In this document: in pieces, positions 1 through 6,352 of the stretch
Layout of the letters: each line of letters begins with the position of its first letter
How positions within the stretch are numbered: position 1 is the first letter of the stretch
Assembly (NCBI GenBank): GCA_050954505.1
Contig: JBPBPY010000328.1
Span: 1-6,648 of the forward strand
Length of the DNA: 6,648 bases
Direction of reading: 5' to 3'
Source: JAQGMO01 sp050954505
Lineage (GTDB): Bacteria > Pseudomonadota > Gammaproteobacteria > Burkholderiales > Burkholderiaceae_D
Made by a program: the position numbers and the translations under genes
Notes under the pieces: model-generated
Seen by the model: the letters and a program-made list of their open reading frames with translations, nothing else
Databases searched by the model: none
Told to the model about the DNA's origin: nothing

Positions 1-1104
1 GCCTCGTTTTTCCATGCGGTGCAAGACTTTGGTGTGAAGAGGAATCGCTTGCAGGGAGTGGCGGCGTCCGGAGTTGCTCGGCACCAGGCATTGGATCGCA
101 AATGGGTGAGCGGCAGCCGATTGCAGCAACATCGGACGCGGGCGCAAACATGGAAGCCGCCTGGTCGGCATTGAGGATTTGGATGCGCGAAGGCGTTTTT
201 GACACCGATACCATTGGCTCTGCGACAGCCGTTGCCGATCTTGCCGGGTCGCCTGGCATCGACGCAGCGGCGCGCTGCATTTCATGACGCCATTTTTCCG
301 CCACGCCGTTGCCCAGGTTCAGCAACATGCGTACTGGAACGCTGCGAACGAAATGGTGTCCGCTACGCAAGTCGATAAACACTGTCATCCGCTCCCTGGG
401 CGGGTTCGATGGCAGGCCGCGTACCGACAAGGACAACCGGCCCGCCGGCACTCCTACATTGACCGGCGTGTCCAGCACTTCGATGCCGGCAGATTGTTGC
501 TGCGCCTGCAGCCAATCACCTACTGCCGCGCGCGCCAGCGCCACCATGGTTTCACCGCTGACTTCCTGCACCCCGGGCGGTGCGCTCGCGCCGGGCTGCA
601 TGCCGGTGCTGATTGGCCGGTATTCAGGGCTCGGAACATTGCCCGCTGCGCCAACGATGTCCATCGCAGTTGCCCCATGCCAGTCCATGTGCAGATCCTG
701 TTGGCCCGGTTGAGCGTGGATGTGCCGCTGCAGGGTTGCGCGGTCCAGCCGCAATGTGTGGCCGGTTGCCGGAACCCAAGGCAGCGCAAGGGCCATCATG
801 CGTCTCAAGACGCCGAGGTCGCTGCTCGCCAGTCCGGCGACTTCGCCCAGTGTCAAGGCTGCCGGCGGGCGCTGCGCCTGCGCAGACGCAAACATCTGCC
901 ATGGCCATGTTCCCTCTGCAAGTGGATTCTTGCCGGCAGCGTGATCGACACACTCTGCATTGCCCCGGTCGCACGCGCCCCCTGGCAGTGGCCAATGCCA
1001 TGGCCGGCTGCTAACCAGCACAGCAGGACCAGCATCAGCAGCATGCGCGGGCAGGGCAGATTCTGGTGAAAAAGCCGCATCGAATTTGGCGACATGGTGT
1101 TCAT
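1..1104 (-). pseudogene. flgA: FlgA-like P-ring assembly chaperone, apparent frameshift, cut by left edge
   Basis: FlgA is a secreted periplasmic chaperone that helps FlgI assemble into the P ring around the rod. The ATG at 1104 overlaps the flgG stop (ATGA) and encodes a Sec-type signal (RMLLMLVLLCWLAAGHGI). A strand-like stretch follows (VSITLPARIHLQRE), but this frame ends at TGA 855-853. The rest of the family pattern continues in the -1 frame from about 898: LTLGEVAGL, then GHTLRLDRATLQRHI, VSGETMVALARAAVGDWLQA and the strand GRLSLSVRGLP. MTVFIDLRSGHHFVRSVPVR follows. This order matches the N-terminal and middle parts of long FlgA proteins. About 100 further residues to the edge are rich in Ala, Pro and Ser, and I cannot align them to the C-terminal SAF-type domain. 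No stop interrupts the second frame from 898 to base 1. A start in that frame at ATG 1138 (inside flgG) or ATG 895 would avoid a frameshift but gives no signal peptide. This may be a true mutation or a 1-base sequence error. The family call is moderate. Confidence 0.68.
853..1000 (-). other. Interval holding the apparent flgA frameshift
   Basis: The frame carrying the signal peptide and the frame carrying the FlgA body are both open here, so the reading must pass from one to the other somewhere in this interval. The change equals one missing base (or two extra). The interval holds a G5 run on the coding strand (982-978) and a tandem CATGGC duplication (909-898). I see no heptamer of the X-XXY-YYZ type in the correct frame that would support programmed -1 slippage. 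Confidence 0.6.
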
Positions 1105-1922
1105 TTGCGCAGGTTGTTGACCATGGCCATGAGCTCATCATCGGCCTGCACCAGGCGGGCACTGGCGCCGTAGGCCCGCTGGGCAATGACCAGGCCGATC
1201 ATTTCATCGGTCATCCTGACATTCGAACCTTCGATATACCCTTGCGCCAGCAAACCCAATCCATCCTGTCCCGGTTTGCCGAGGATTGCTTCACCCGACA
1301 GTTCGCTGCTGCGGTACAGGTTGCCGCCCTGCGGCAGCAATCCTTGCGGATTGAGGAAGCGCACGAATGCAAGCTGGCCAATGGCTGCAGGGGCCGCCTG
1401 GTCGGCAAGAACGACACTGACCTGGCCCTGGGCATCGATCTGCACATTCCTGGCGTCGGCCGGAATGAGCAGCCCGGGTTTGAGTGGCAAGCCTGCTTCG
1501 GTGGCCAGCAAGCCATCCTGGTTGATCTTCAGCGTGCCGCCGCGTACAAAGCCGCTCGCACCATCTGGCAGGCTGACTTCCAGAAAGCCGGCGCCATTGA
1601 TGGCCAGGTCCATGCTCGACTCGGTCTTGCGCAAGTCGCCCATGTCGAACTGCTTGTCGACCGCCGTAACGCTCACCCCCACCCCCATGCCCACGCTTAT
1701 GCCCGCTGGCGTTGCTGCCAGGCGCATGTCCCACCCGGCAGCCTGATCAGGCCCCGGCTGGCTGCCTGACGGCGCCGCCAAGCCGGCCACCATGTCGGTG
1801 AAACTGACACGGGCTTTTTTGTAGCCCGGCGTGCTGGCGTTGACCAGGTTGTTGGCGATCGTCTCGACATTGCGCTGCTGTGCCAGCATGCCGGTGGCGC
1901 CAATGTGGAAGGCATTGCTCAT
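1101..1922 (-). CDS. flgG: FlgG-like flagellar distal rod protein
   Basis: FlgG forms the distal rod, which passes through the P and L rings and joins the hook. The 273 residues (FlgG is usually about 260) carry all family landmarks. The N-terminal helix contains GMLAQQRNVETIANNLVNAS and then TPGYKK (about 11-36). A core SSMDLAINGAGFLEVSLPDG (102-121) is followed by INQDGLLATEAGLPLKPGLL (133-152) and IPADARNVQIDAQGQVSVV (153-171). The stretch IGQLAFVRFLNP (181-192) comes next. The C-terminal block is GYIEGSNVRMTDEMIGLVIA (228-247) followed by QRAYGASARLVQADDEL. These match FlgG more closely than FlgF, notably the IPADA stretch and the QRAY helix. The start ATG overlaps the stop of the FlgF-like gene (ATGA, 1922-1919), with only a weak GGGAAAG purine run upstream. 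The stop overlaps the flgA-like start in the same way. Confidence 0.88.
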   Translation of the reverse strand: MSNAFHIGATGMLAQQRNVETIANNLVNASTPGYKKARVSFTDMVAGLAAPSGSQPGPDQAAGWDMRLAATPAGISVGMGVGVSVTAVDKQFDMGDLRKTESSMDLAINGAGFLEVSLPDGASGFVRGGTLKINQDGLLATEAGLPLKPGLLIPADARNVQIDAQGQVSVVLADQAAPAAIGQLAFVRFLNPQGLLPQGGNLYRSSELSGEAILGKPGQDGLGLLAQGYIEGSNVRMTDEMIGLVIAQRAYGASARLVQADDELMAMVNNLRK

Positions 1923-2929
1923 GAAGTCTTTCCCAGTTTTCGAATTGCATTGCCAAGCATGTCGTCCATGGCCTGGCTGATGCGCACCATCGATTCGGCA
2001 TGGCGCATGGCCGTCATCATGGAAAGCATTTCCTGCAGCGAATCGACATTGGAATTTTCCAGATGACCCTGGCGCAGGTCGATCTTGCCGTCGTCCACAA
2101 CAAGCGCTGCGTCGGCGCTGGCAAGCAAACCGGCACCGGCGCGGTGTAATGCCTGCGGCTGTTCGAACTGCACGATCTTCAATTGCGCCAGTGGCCGTGC
2201 AGTCGACGCCGCAGCACCAGCGCCGGTATTCGGGCCGGCGGACAGTGCCAGGGCAGCAGCATTGCCACGCTCGGTGGCGTCAAAGATATTGCCGTTCGCA
2301 TCGATGGTTACCGCGTCATTTTCAAGCATGATTTCGCCACTCTTGCCCATCACTGCATCACCTTGGGCCGTGACCAGGCGGCTCCGCGCATCAAGCGAGA
2401 AATTGCCCTGCCGGGTATAGAGCGACGTGCCTGCAGACTGGATTTCAAAAAAGCCGGCACCGGTCAATGCCAGGTCGAGCGTGCGCCCGCTGAAAGTCAG
2501 GCTGCCGGGACGAAAATCGGTGTAGGTGCCGGGCATGGAAAGCGTTTGCAGTTCAAGCTGCTGGCCGATATGGCTTGAACGGATCGACCGGTTTGCCTGG
2601 CTGGCCTCGCTGGCCTGGCTGGTCTGCACAGTTTGATGTGTCATCCCCTCGGCGAGGAATGCGCCGGTTGAAGCGCCTGGCATGCCGGCCCTTCCTGCAG
2701 CGCTCGTTGGAATCCGGCCCGGCCCGGCACCGCCGTCGATGAGCGCGGCAAACGCTGGCGCGAAGGCGAGATTGGTGGCAAAGGTGGCAAAGGTGGCAAA
2801 GGTGGCATTGGCACCGCCCTGGCGCTTGAATCCGGGCGTGGCCGCATTGGCCAGATTGAAGCCGACGCGCGCCAGCGTGGCCTGGTCCTGCTGCAAGGCG
2901 CGCAGCGCCAGCAAGCTGCTTTCATTCAT
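1919..2929 (-). CDS. flgF: FlgF-like flagellar proximal rod protein with large insertion
   Basis: This is a flagellar rod/hook-family protein, probably the proximal rod subunit FlgF, exported through the gate to build the axial drive shaft in the periplasm. The N-terminal family helix and motif are seen at about 5-35 (ARVGFNLANAATPGFKR). The FlgF/FlgG core follows at about 145-215 (SGRTLDLALTGAGFFEIQ, then YTRQGNFSLDARSRLVTAQG). The C-terminal rod helix is at 289-334, starting HLENSNVDSLQEMLSMM. At 336 residues it exceeds the usual 250 or so; the excess is mainly a low-complexity insertion at about 40-135. The start chosen is ATG 2929 because GAGGAG (2941-2936) sits 6 bases ahead. An in-frame start at 2977 lies inside flhA and would add 16 residues unlike the family. 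The stop overlaps the next gene by ATGA. FlgF is preferred over a second FlgG by gene order (flgF-flgG-flgA). It lacks the N-terminus I would expect of enteric FlgF, so the symbol is less sure than the family. Confidence 0.78.
   Translation of the reverse strand: MNESSLLALRALQQDQATLARVGFNLANAATPGFKRQGGANATFATFATFATNLAFAPAFAALIDGGAGPGRIPTSAAGRAGMPGASTGAFLAEGMTHQTVQTSQASEASQANRSIRSSHIGQQLELQTLSMPGTYTDFRPGSLTFSGRTLDLALTGAGFFEIQSAGTSLYTRQGNFSLDARSRLVTAQGDAVMGKSGEIMLENDAVTIDANGNIFDATERGNAAALALSAGPNTGAGAAASTARPLAQLKIVQFEQPQALHRAGAGLLASADAALVVDDGKIDLRQGHLENSNVDSLQEMLSMMTAMRHAESMVRISQAMDDMLGNAIRKLGKTS
2596..2622 (-). repeat. Second 9-bp tandem repeat in the flgF-like gene
   Basis: Three 9-base units (plus strand CCTGGCTGG, CCTCGCTGG, CCTGGCTGG) differ at one position in the middle copy. 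They encode SQA-SEA-SQA at residues 104-112. The repeat is unrelated in sequence to the GGTGGCAAA repeat but lies in the same insertion of the protein. Confidence 0.9.
2774..2809 (-). repeat. In-frame 9-bp tandem repeat in the flgF-like gene
   Basis: Three perfect copies of GGTGGCAAA (plus strand; 2774-2800) are followed by a degenerate fourth (GGTGGCATT). The coding strand reads them as the tripeptide Phe-Ala-Thr repeated at residues 44-52. Because the unit is a multiple of three, copy-number change would lengthen or shorten the protein without breaking the frame. Confidence 0.95.
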
Positions 2930-2935
2930 TTGTGG

Positions 2936-2941
2936 CTCCTC
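2936..2941 (-). promoter_or_regulatory. Strong ribosome binding site for the flgF-like gene
   Basis: GAGGAG overlaps the flhA stop codon (TGA, 2942-2940) and lies 6 bases before ATG 2929. It fixes the flgF-like start at 2929 rather than the in-frame upstream start at 2977. It is the best ribosome binding site in the window, at the only junction without an ATGA overlap. Confidence 0.85.
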
Positions 2942-5117
2942 ATACGCTGACCACCCCGAAGGATTTGAGTTCGACACTGTTGGGCACCTCGGCCATCGAC
3001 AGCACGCGCAAGTGCGGCATCAAACGTTCGGACAAGGCGCGCAGATGGCGGCGTAGTTCGGGTGCGCACAACAGCACCGGCAACAGGTTGTGCTTCATCA
3101 TCCGTTCCGCCATCTGCGCCAGGTTCAGCATGCATTGCTCGGCCAGCCCTGCTTCCGGCGGCATGCCTTGCTGACCGAAGCGTTCCTGCGCGCTATTGGA
3201 TGCCGCTGCCATCGCCGCATTCGAAGACGCATGACCGGCAAGGTCTTGCGCTGCTGCCAGATCGTGCAGCAAGCGGCTCTCGATGGCCGGGTCGAGCGTG
3301 ATCACCTGCAGCGCGGTGGCCGAGTCACCAAGCAGGCTTTGGCAAATTGCCTGGCCGAGCCTGCGCCGCACCGCTTCGACCAGGCTGGCCATATCCCTGG
3401 AATGGCGGCCGGCATCGATCAGGGTTTCCAGGATGGCTTCGAGATGACGGATCGAGACTTTTTCGCGCAGCAGGCTTTGCAGCACCTTCTGGATATCGCC
3501 AACGCTCAGGATGGTGGGCACCAGCTCTTCCACCAGCCCCGGCTGCGACTGGCGCAGGCGCATGAGCATGCGTTCGGTTTCGGCGCGCGTGAGCAGGATG
3601 GCCGACTCGCGCCGCAGCACTTCGCACAAGTGGGTCATGAACACGCTGCTGGCGTCGACCACGGTGTACCGCGCAGCCACCGCGGCCTCGCGCTGGTGTT
3701 CTTCGATCCACAACGCCGGCAGCCCATAGGTCGGGTCACGGGTGGGTTCGCCGGCAATGCTGCGCTGGTCGCCCGCCGGATGAATGGCCAGCCAGCGGTC
3801 GGTGCGCACCTCACCTCTTGCAGCCAGGCTGCCATCGAGATGGATTTCATATTTGTTGGCCGACAGCCGCGCCGCATCCTGGACCCGCACGGGCGGCAGC
3901 ACGAATCCGCAATCCTGTGCATAGGCCTGGCGGAATTGCGCCACCCGCGCCATCACCGGCCCCATGTCCTCGGCCACCAACGGCACCCAGTTGGCACCCA
4001 CATGAATTTCGATCGGCAGCACGGCTGGCGGCAGCACTGCAGATTGTCCGTCCGGCCCGTTTTGCCCGGCAGGCCAGGCAGTGGCGGCGCCGGATTCCGG
4101 CCCGTCCTGGCCGCTTCCACTTGCAGAGGATTTGCCATGTCCCGGCCTGGACATCGAACGGCGCCATACCAGCCAGCCGGCCATTGCTGCTGCCAGCATC
4201 AACACCGTGGCCGGCAGCCAGGGCATGCCCGGCATGAGCAGCAATGCGCCCAGCGCGGCGCCCACCAGCAGCAGCGTTTTTGGAAACGAGGTGATCTGGC
4301 GCAGGACTTCATGGCTGAGGTTGGCGTCCGAGGCCGAGCGGGTGACGATGATGCCGGTGCCAACGGCAATCACCAGCGCCGGCACCTGGGTGACGATGCC
4401 GTCGCCGATGGTCAGCAAGGTATAGGTTTGCAGGGCCTGCGCCCACGGCATGTGATGCTGCATGACGCCGATGACGATGCCGCCGAGGATATTGATCAGC
4501 AGGATGATGATGCCGGCAATGGCATCGCCCTTGACGAATTTGCTGGCCCCATCCATGGCGCCGTAGAAGCCGGCTTCCTTTTCGATATTGCGGCGCCGCT
4601 GCTGGGCCTGGGCCTGGTCGATGAAGCCCATGTTGAGGTCGGCATCGATGCTCATTTGCTGGCCCGGCATGCTGTCGAGCGTGAATCTTGCCGCCACTTC
4701 CGAGACCCGCTGGGCGCCGTTGGTGACCACCACGTATTGCACCACGATCAGGATCAGGAACACGATCAGGCCGATGACATAATTGCCGCCCACGACATAG
4801 CTGCCGATCGCGGCAATGACCTGGCCGGCGCTGGCCTGCGAGAGAATCAAGCGCGTGGCCGCGACATTCAATGCCAGGCGAAACAGGGTGGCCACCAGCA
4901 GCAGCGAGGGAAAAGTGGAAAACTCCACCGGGCGCGCCATGTAGAACGTCAGCAGCAGGATCAGGAAGGCAAAGCCGAAGTTGGCCAGGATCAGGAAGTC
5001 GAGCAGGGCACCGGGAATCGGCACGAACAGCACCATCAGAATGCCCAGCACGAGCAAGACCATGGCGATGTCGCCGTGGCGATGGAACAGACGCTGGGCG
5101 GCATTCATGGCGGTCAT
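2940..5117 (-). CDS. flhA: Flagellar export gate protein FlhA
   Basis: FlhA (SctV/FHIPEP family) is the large export-gate subunit. Its membrane domain couples export to proton flow, and its cytoplasmic domain forms a ring that docks chaperone-substrate complexes. The 725 residues begin with several membrane helices (about 18-130), then the FHIPEP signature RVSEVAARFTLDSMPG (137-152) and QQMSIDAD. The conserved FYGAMDGASKFVKGDAIAG block is at 184-202 and IGDGIVTQVPALVI at 237-250. A Gly/Ser/Pro-rich linker (about 320-365) leads to the cytoplasmic domain, which has YTVVDASSVFMTHLCEVL, ELVPTILSVGDIQKVLQSLL and REKVSIRHLEAILETL. It ends in the PHLRVLSMAEVP block. The signature Lys of PGKQM is Gln (Q153, codon 4661-4659). 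A low-complexity stretch of about 30 residues (about 622-655) looks like an insertion near the C-terminus. The start overlaps the flhB stop (ATGA, 5117-5114) with no clear ribosome binding site, so translation probably depends on coupling. Confidence 0.97.
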   Translation of the reverse strand: MTAMNAAQRLFHRHGDIAMVLLVLGILMVLFVPIPGALLDFLILANFGFAFLILLLTFYMARPVEFSTFPSLLLVATLFRLALNVAATRLILSQASAGQVIAAIGSYVVGGNYVIGLIVFLILIVVQYVVVTNGAQRVSEVAARFTLDSMPGQQMSIDADLNMGFIDQAQAQQRRRNIEKEAGFYGAMDGASKFVKGDAIAGIIILLINILGGIVIGVMQHHMPWAQALQTYTLLTIGDGIVTQVPALVIAVGTGIIVTRSASDANLSHEVLRQITSFPKTLLLVGAALGALLLMPGMPWLPATVLMLAAAMAGWLVWRRSMSRPGHGKSSASGSGQDGPESGAATAWPAGQNGPDGQSAVLPPAVLPIEIHVGANWVPLVAEDMGPVMARVAQFRQAYAQDCGFVLPPVRVQDAARLSANKYEIHLDGSLAARGEVRTDRWLAIHPAGDQRSIAGEPTRDPTYGLPALWIEEHQREAAVAARYTVVDASSVFMTHLCEVLRRESAILLTRAETERMLMRLRQSQPGLVEELVPTILSVGDIQKVLQSLLREKVSIRHLEAILETLIDAGRHSRDMASLVEAVRRRLGQAICQSLLGDSATALQVITLDPAIESRLLHDLAAAQDLAGHASSNAAMAAASNSAQERFGQQGMPPEAGLAEQCMLNLAQMAERMMKHNLLPVLLCAPELRRHLRALSERLMPHLRVLSMAEVPNSVELKSFGVVSV

Positions 5118-6352
5118 GGCTGGCCTGCTGCTGGCTGGCCGGCATCGAGATGGCTGGCATCGGCATTGCCAGCGACTGGCGCAAATTGGTAACTGGAACG
5201 GTCATGCCAATGCTGGTGCTGATGCTGGTGCCGGTGCCCGTCGAGGTCGAACTGGCTGCTTCCCGGTTTGCCCACATCCGCAGCGCGCTGCGCCAGCAGC
5301 CAGACCAGGATGCGTGCGACCTCGGCGTAACAGTCCTGCGGCAGCGGCTGGTTTTCCTCCATTGCGCGAAACAGCTGGCGTGCCAGTGGCGCATTCTGCA
5401 CGACTGGAATTGCATGCCGTGCAGCGATGTCGCGCATGCGCCGGGCCAGCTGGCCGGCACCCTTTGCCAGCATTACAGGCGCCGGCATCTCTCCATGCAC
5501 ATAACGCAGCGCCACTGCCAGATGCACCGGATTGACCAGCACCACAGTGGCGTTGCGGGTTTTCTGTACCGCCTTGCTGCGCCTGCGCATGTCGTTGCGC
5601 AACTCGCGCAAGCGCGCACGCACGCGCGGGTCGCCCTCGCGATGGCGGGTTTCGTCACGCAGGTCGCGCTGGCTCATGCGCATGCTGCGGGCAAACACGC
5701 GCCGGTTCCAGGCCACATCGAGCAAGGCGATCAAGCCCATGGCCAGCGCACACTTGAGCGCCAATGCGGCCATGTCGTCGACCAGTGTGCGGGCCAGCGC
5801 CAAGGGTGCCAGGAAAGCCAGGCGATGAAACTGCGGCAGCAGCGCCATCAAGGCATGCCAGCACACCAGCGCCAGCAGCACCAGTTTCAGGCAGGTGCGC
5901 GCACTCTCGAACAGGGTGCGCAGTGAAAACAGCTTGCGCAAGCCGTTGACCGGGTTGATGCGATCGAGGTCCGGCTTCAGCAAGACAAACGCCAGCAGCG
6001 GTCCGGTCTGGCACAGGGAACCGGCGATGGCAGCCAGCGCCAGCGACAGCAGCAATGGCGCCAGCAACCCCAGCACCGCCTTGATCGAGCCCGCAATCAA
6101 GGGCCAGGCAAACAGCCCACCCGGGCCGCCATGCTGCCCCGATTGCAGCGCCTGCTGCAGCAAGCGCTGCAGCAGCTTCAAAAACGCGCTGGCATCATCC
6201 CATCCGCGCGCAGCCAGATAAGTCGCTGCACACGCAAACACGATGGCTGCAACCGCATCCTGGCTTTTTGCCACCCGGCCCTTTTCCCTGGCTTTCTGCA
6301 ATTTATAGGGCGTGGCGGCCGCATTGCGGTCAAGATCCTGTTCCGCCATCAT
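5114..6352 (-). CDS. flhB: Flagellar export apparatus protein FlhB, substrate-specificity switch
   Basis: FlhB (SctU family) is an inner-membrane export component whose cytoplasmic domain cuts itself and switches export from rod/hook to filament substrates. The 412 residues show the N-terminal family motif ATPYKLQKAREKGRVAKSQD (13-32) and about four hydrophobic segments (about 33-50, 81-112, 152-172, 178-215). Next comes the charged linker with EGDPRV (239-244). The autocleavage site is at 274-277, followed by LAVALRY, KGAG and the conserved IPVVQNAPLAR. The usual NPTH motif reads NPVH here; the Asn and Pro at the scissile bond are kept. The protein is longer than the roughly 350-380 residues usual for FlhB because of a tail of about 55 residues that carries HRHQHQHQHWH (373-383). 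The start overlaps the fliR stop. A second ATG at 6349 lies 5 bases from the AGAGGGG motif and may be the one used. The stop overlaps the flhA start. Confidence 0.95.
   Translation of the reverse strand: MMAEQDLDRNAAATPYKLQKAREKGRVAKSQDAVAAIVFACAATYLAARGWDDASAFLKLLQRLLQQALQSGQHGGPGGLFAWPLIAGSIKAVLGLLAPLLLSLALAAIAGSLCQTGPLLAFVLLKPDLDRINPVNGLRKLFSLRTLFESARTCLKLVLLALVCWHALMALLPQFHRLAFLAPLALARTLVDDMAALALKCALAMGLIALLDVAWNRRVFARSMRMSQRDLRDETRHREGDPRVRARLRELRNDMRRRSKAVQKTRNATVVLVNPVHLAVALRYVHGEMPAPVMLAKGAGQLARRMRDIAARHAIPVVQNAPLARQLFRAMEENQPLPQDCYAEVARILVWLLAQRAADVGKPGSSQFDLDGHRHQHQHQHWHDRSSYQFAPVAGNADASHLDAGQPAAGQP
5204..5236 (-). repeat. CAY-CAR repeat encoding His-Gln tail of FlhB
   Basis: On the coding strand, alternating CAC/CAT and CAG codons, with one CGG and one TGG, encode HRHQHQHQHWH near the C-terminus of FlhB. 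The near-periodic 6-base unit (CACCAG or CATCAG) suggests growth by slippage. The following 3' end of flhB is also rich in short GCCAGC-type repeats. Confidence 0.9.

Noticed and set aside
853..910. Programmed -1 ribosomal frameshifting to join the two flgA frames.
   Set aside because: No slippery heptamer in the needed frame and no obvious strong downstream structure were seen, so mutation or sequence error is more likely.
624..1001. A third minus-strand frame in the flgA region, considered as part of a double frameshift.
   Set aside because: Its product is Arg/Cys-rich and shows no FlgA landmark. A single shift from the signal-peptide frame to the body frame explains the data more simply.
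284..1069. A 261-codon plus-strand open frame over the flgA-like gene.
   Set aside because: The product is rich in Arg, His and Cys without recognisable motifs, and it lies opposite a better-supported FlgA-like frame. I see no ribosome binding site for it.
3090..5192. A 700-codon open frame on the plus strand opposite flhA.
   Set aside because: It is antisense to a fully convincing FlhA. Its product is rich in His, Gln, Arg and Gly with no fold-like pattern, as expected when GC-rich coding DNA is read on the opposite strand.
4309..5460. A long minus-strand frame spanning the flhB/flhA junction.
   Set aside because: It is an out-of-frame reading of flhB and flhA; the product is Arg/His/Pro-rich and matches nothing in the family.
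4871..5926. A 351-codon plus-strand frame opposite flhB and the start of flhA.
   Set aside because: It is an antisense shadow with Arg-, Gln- and His-rich low-complexity translation and no independent support.
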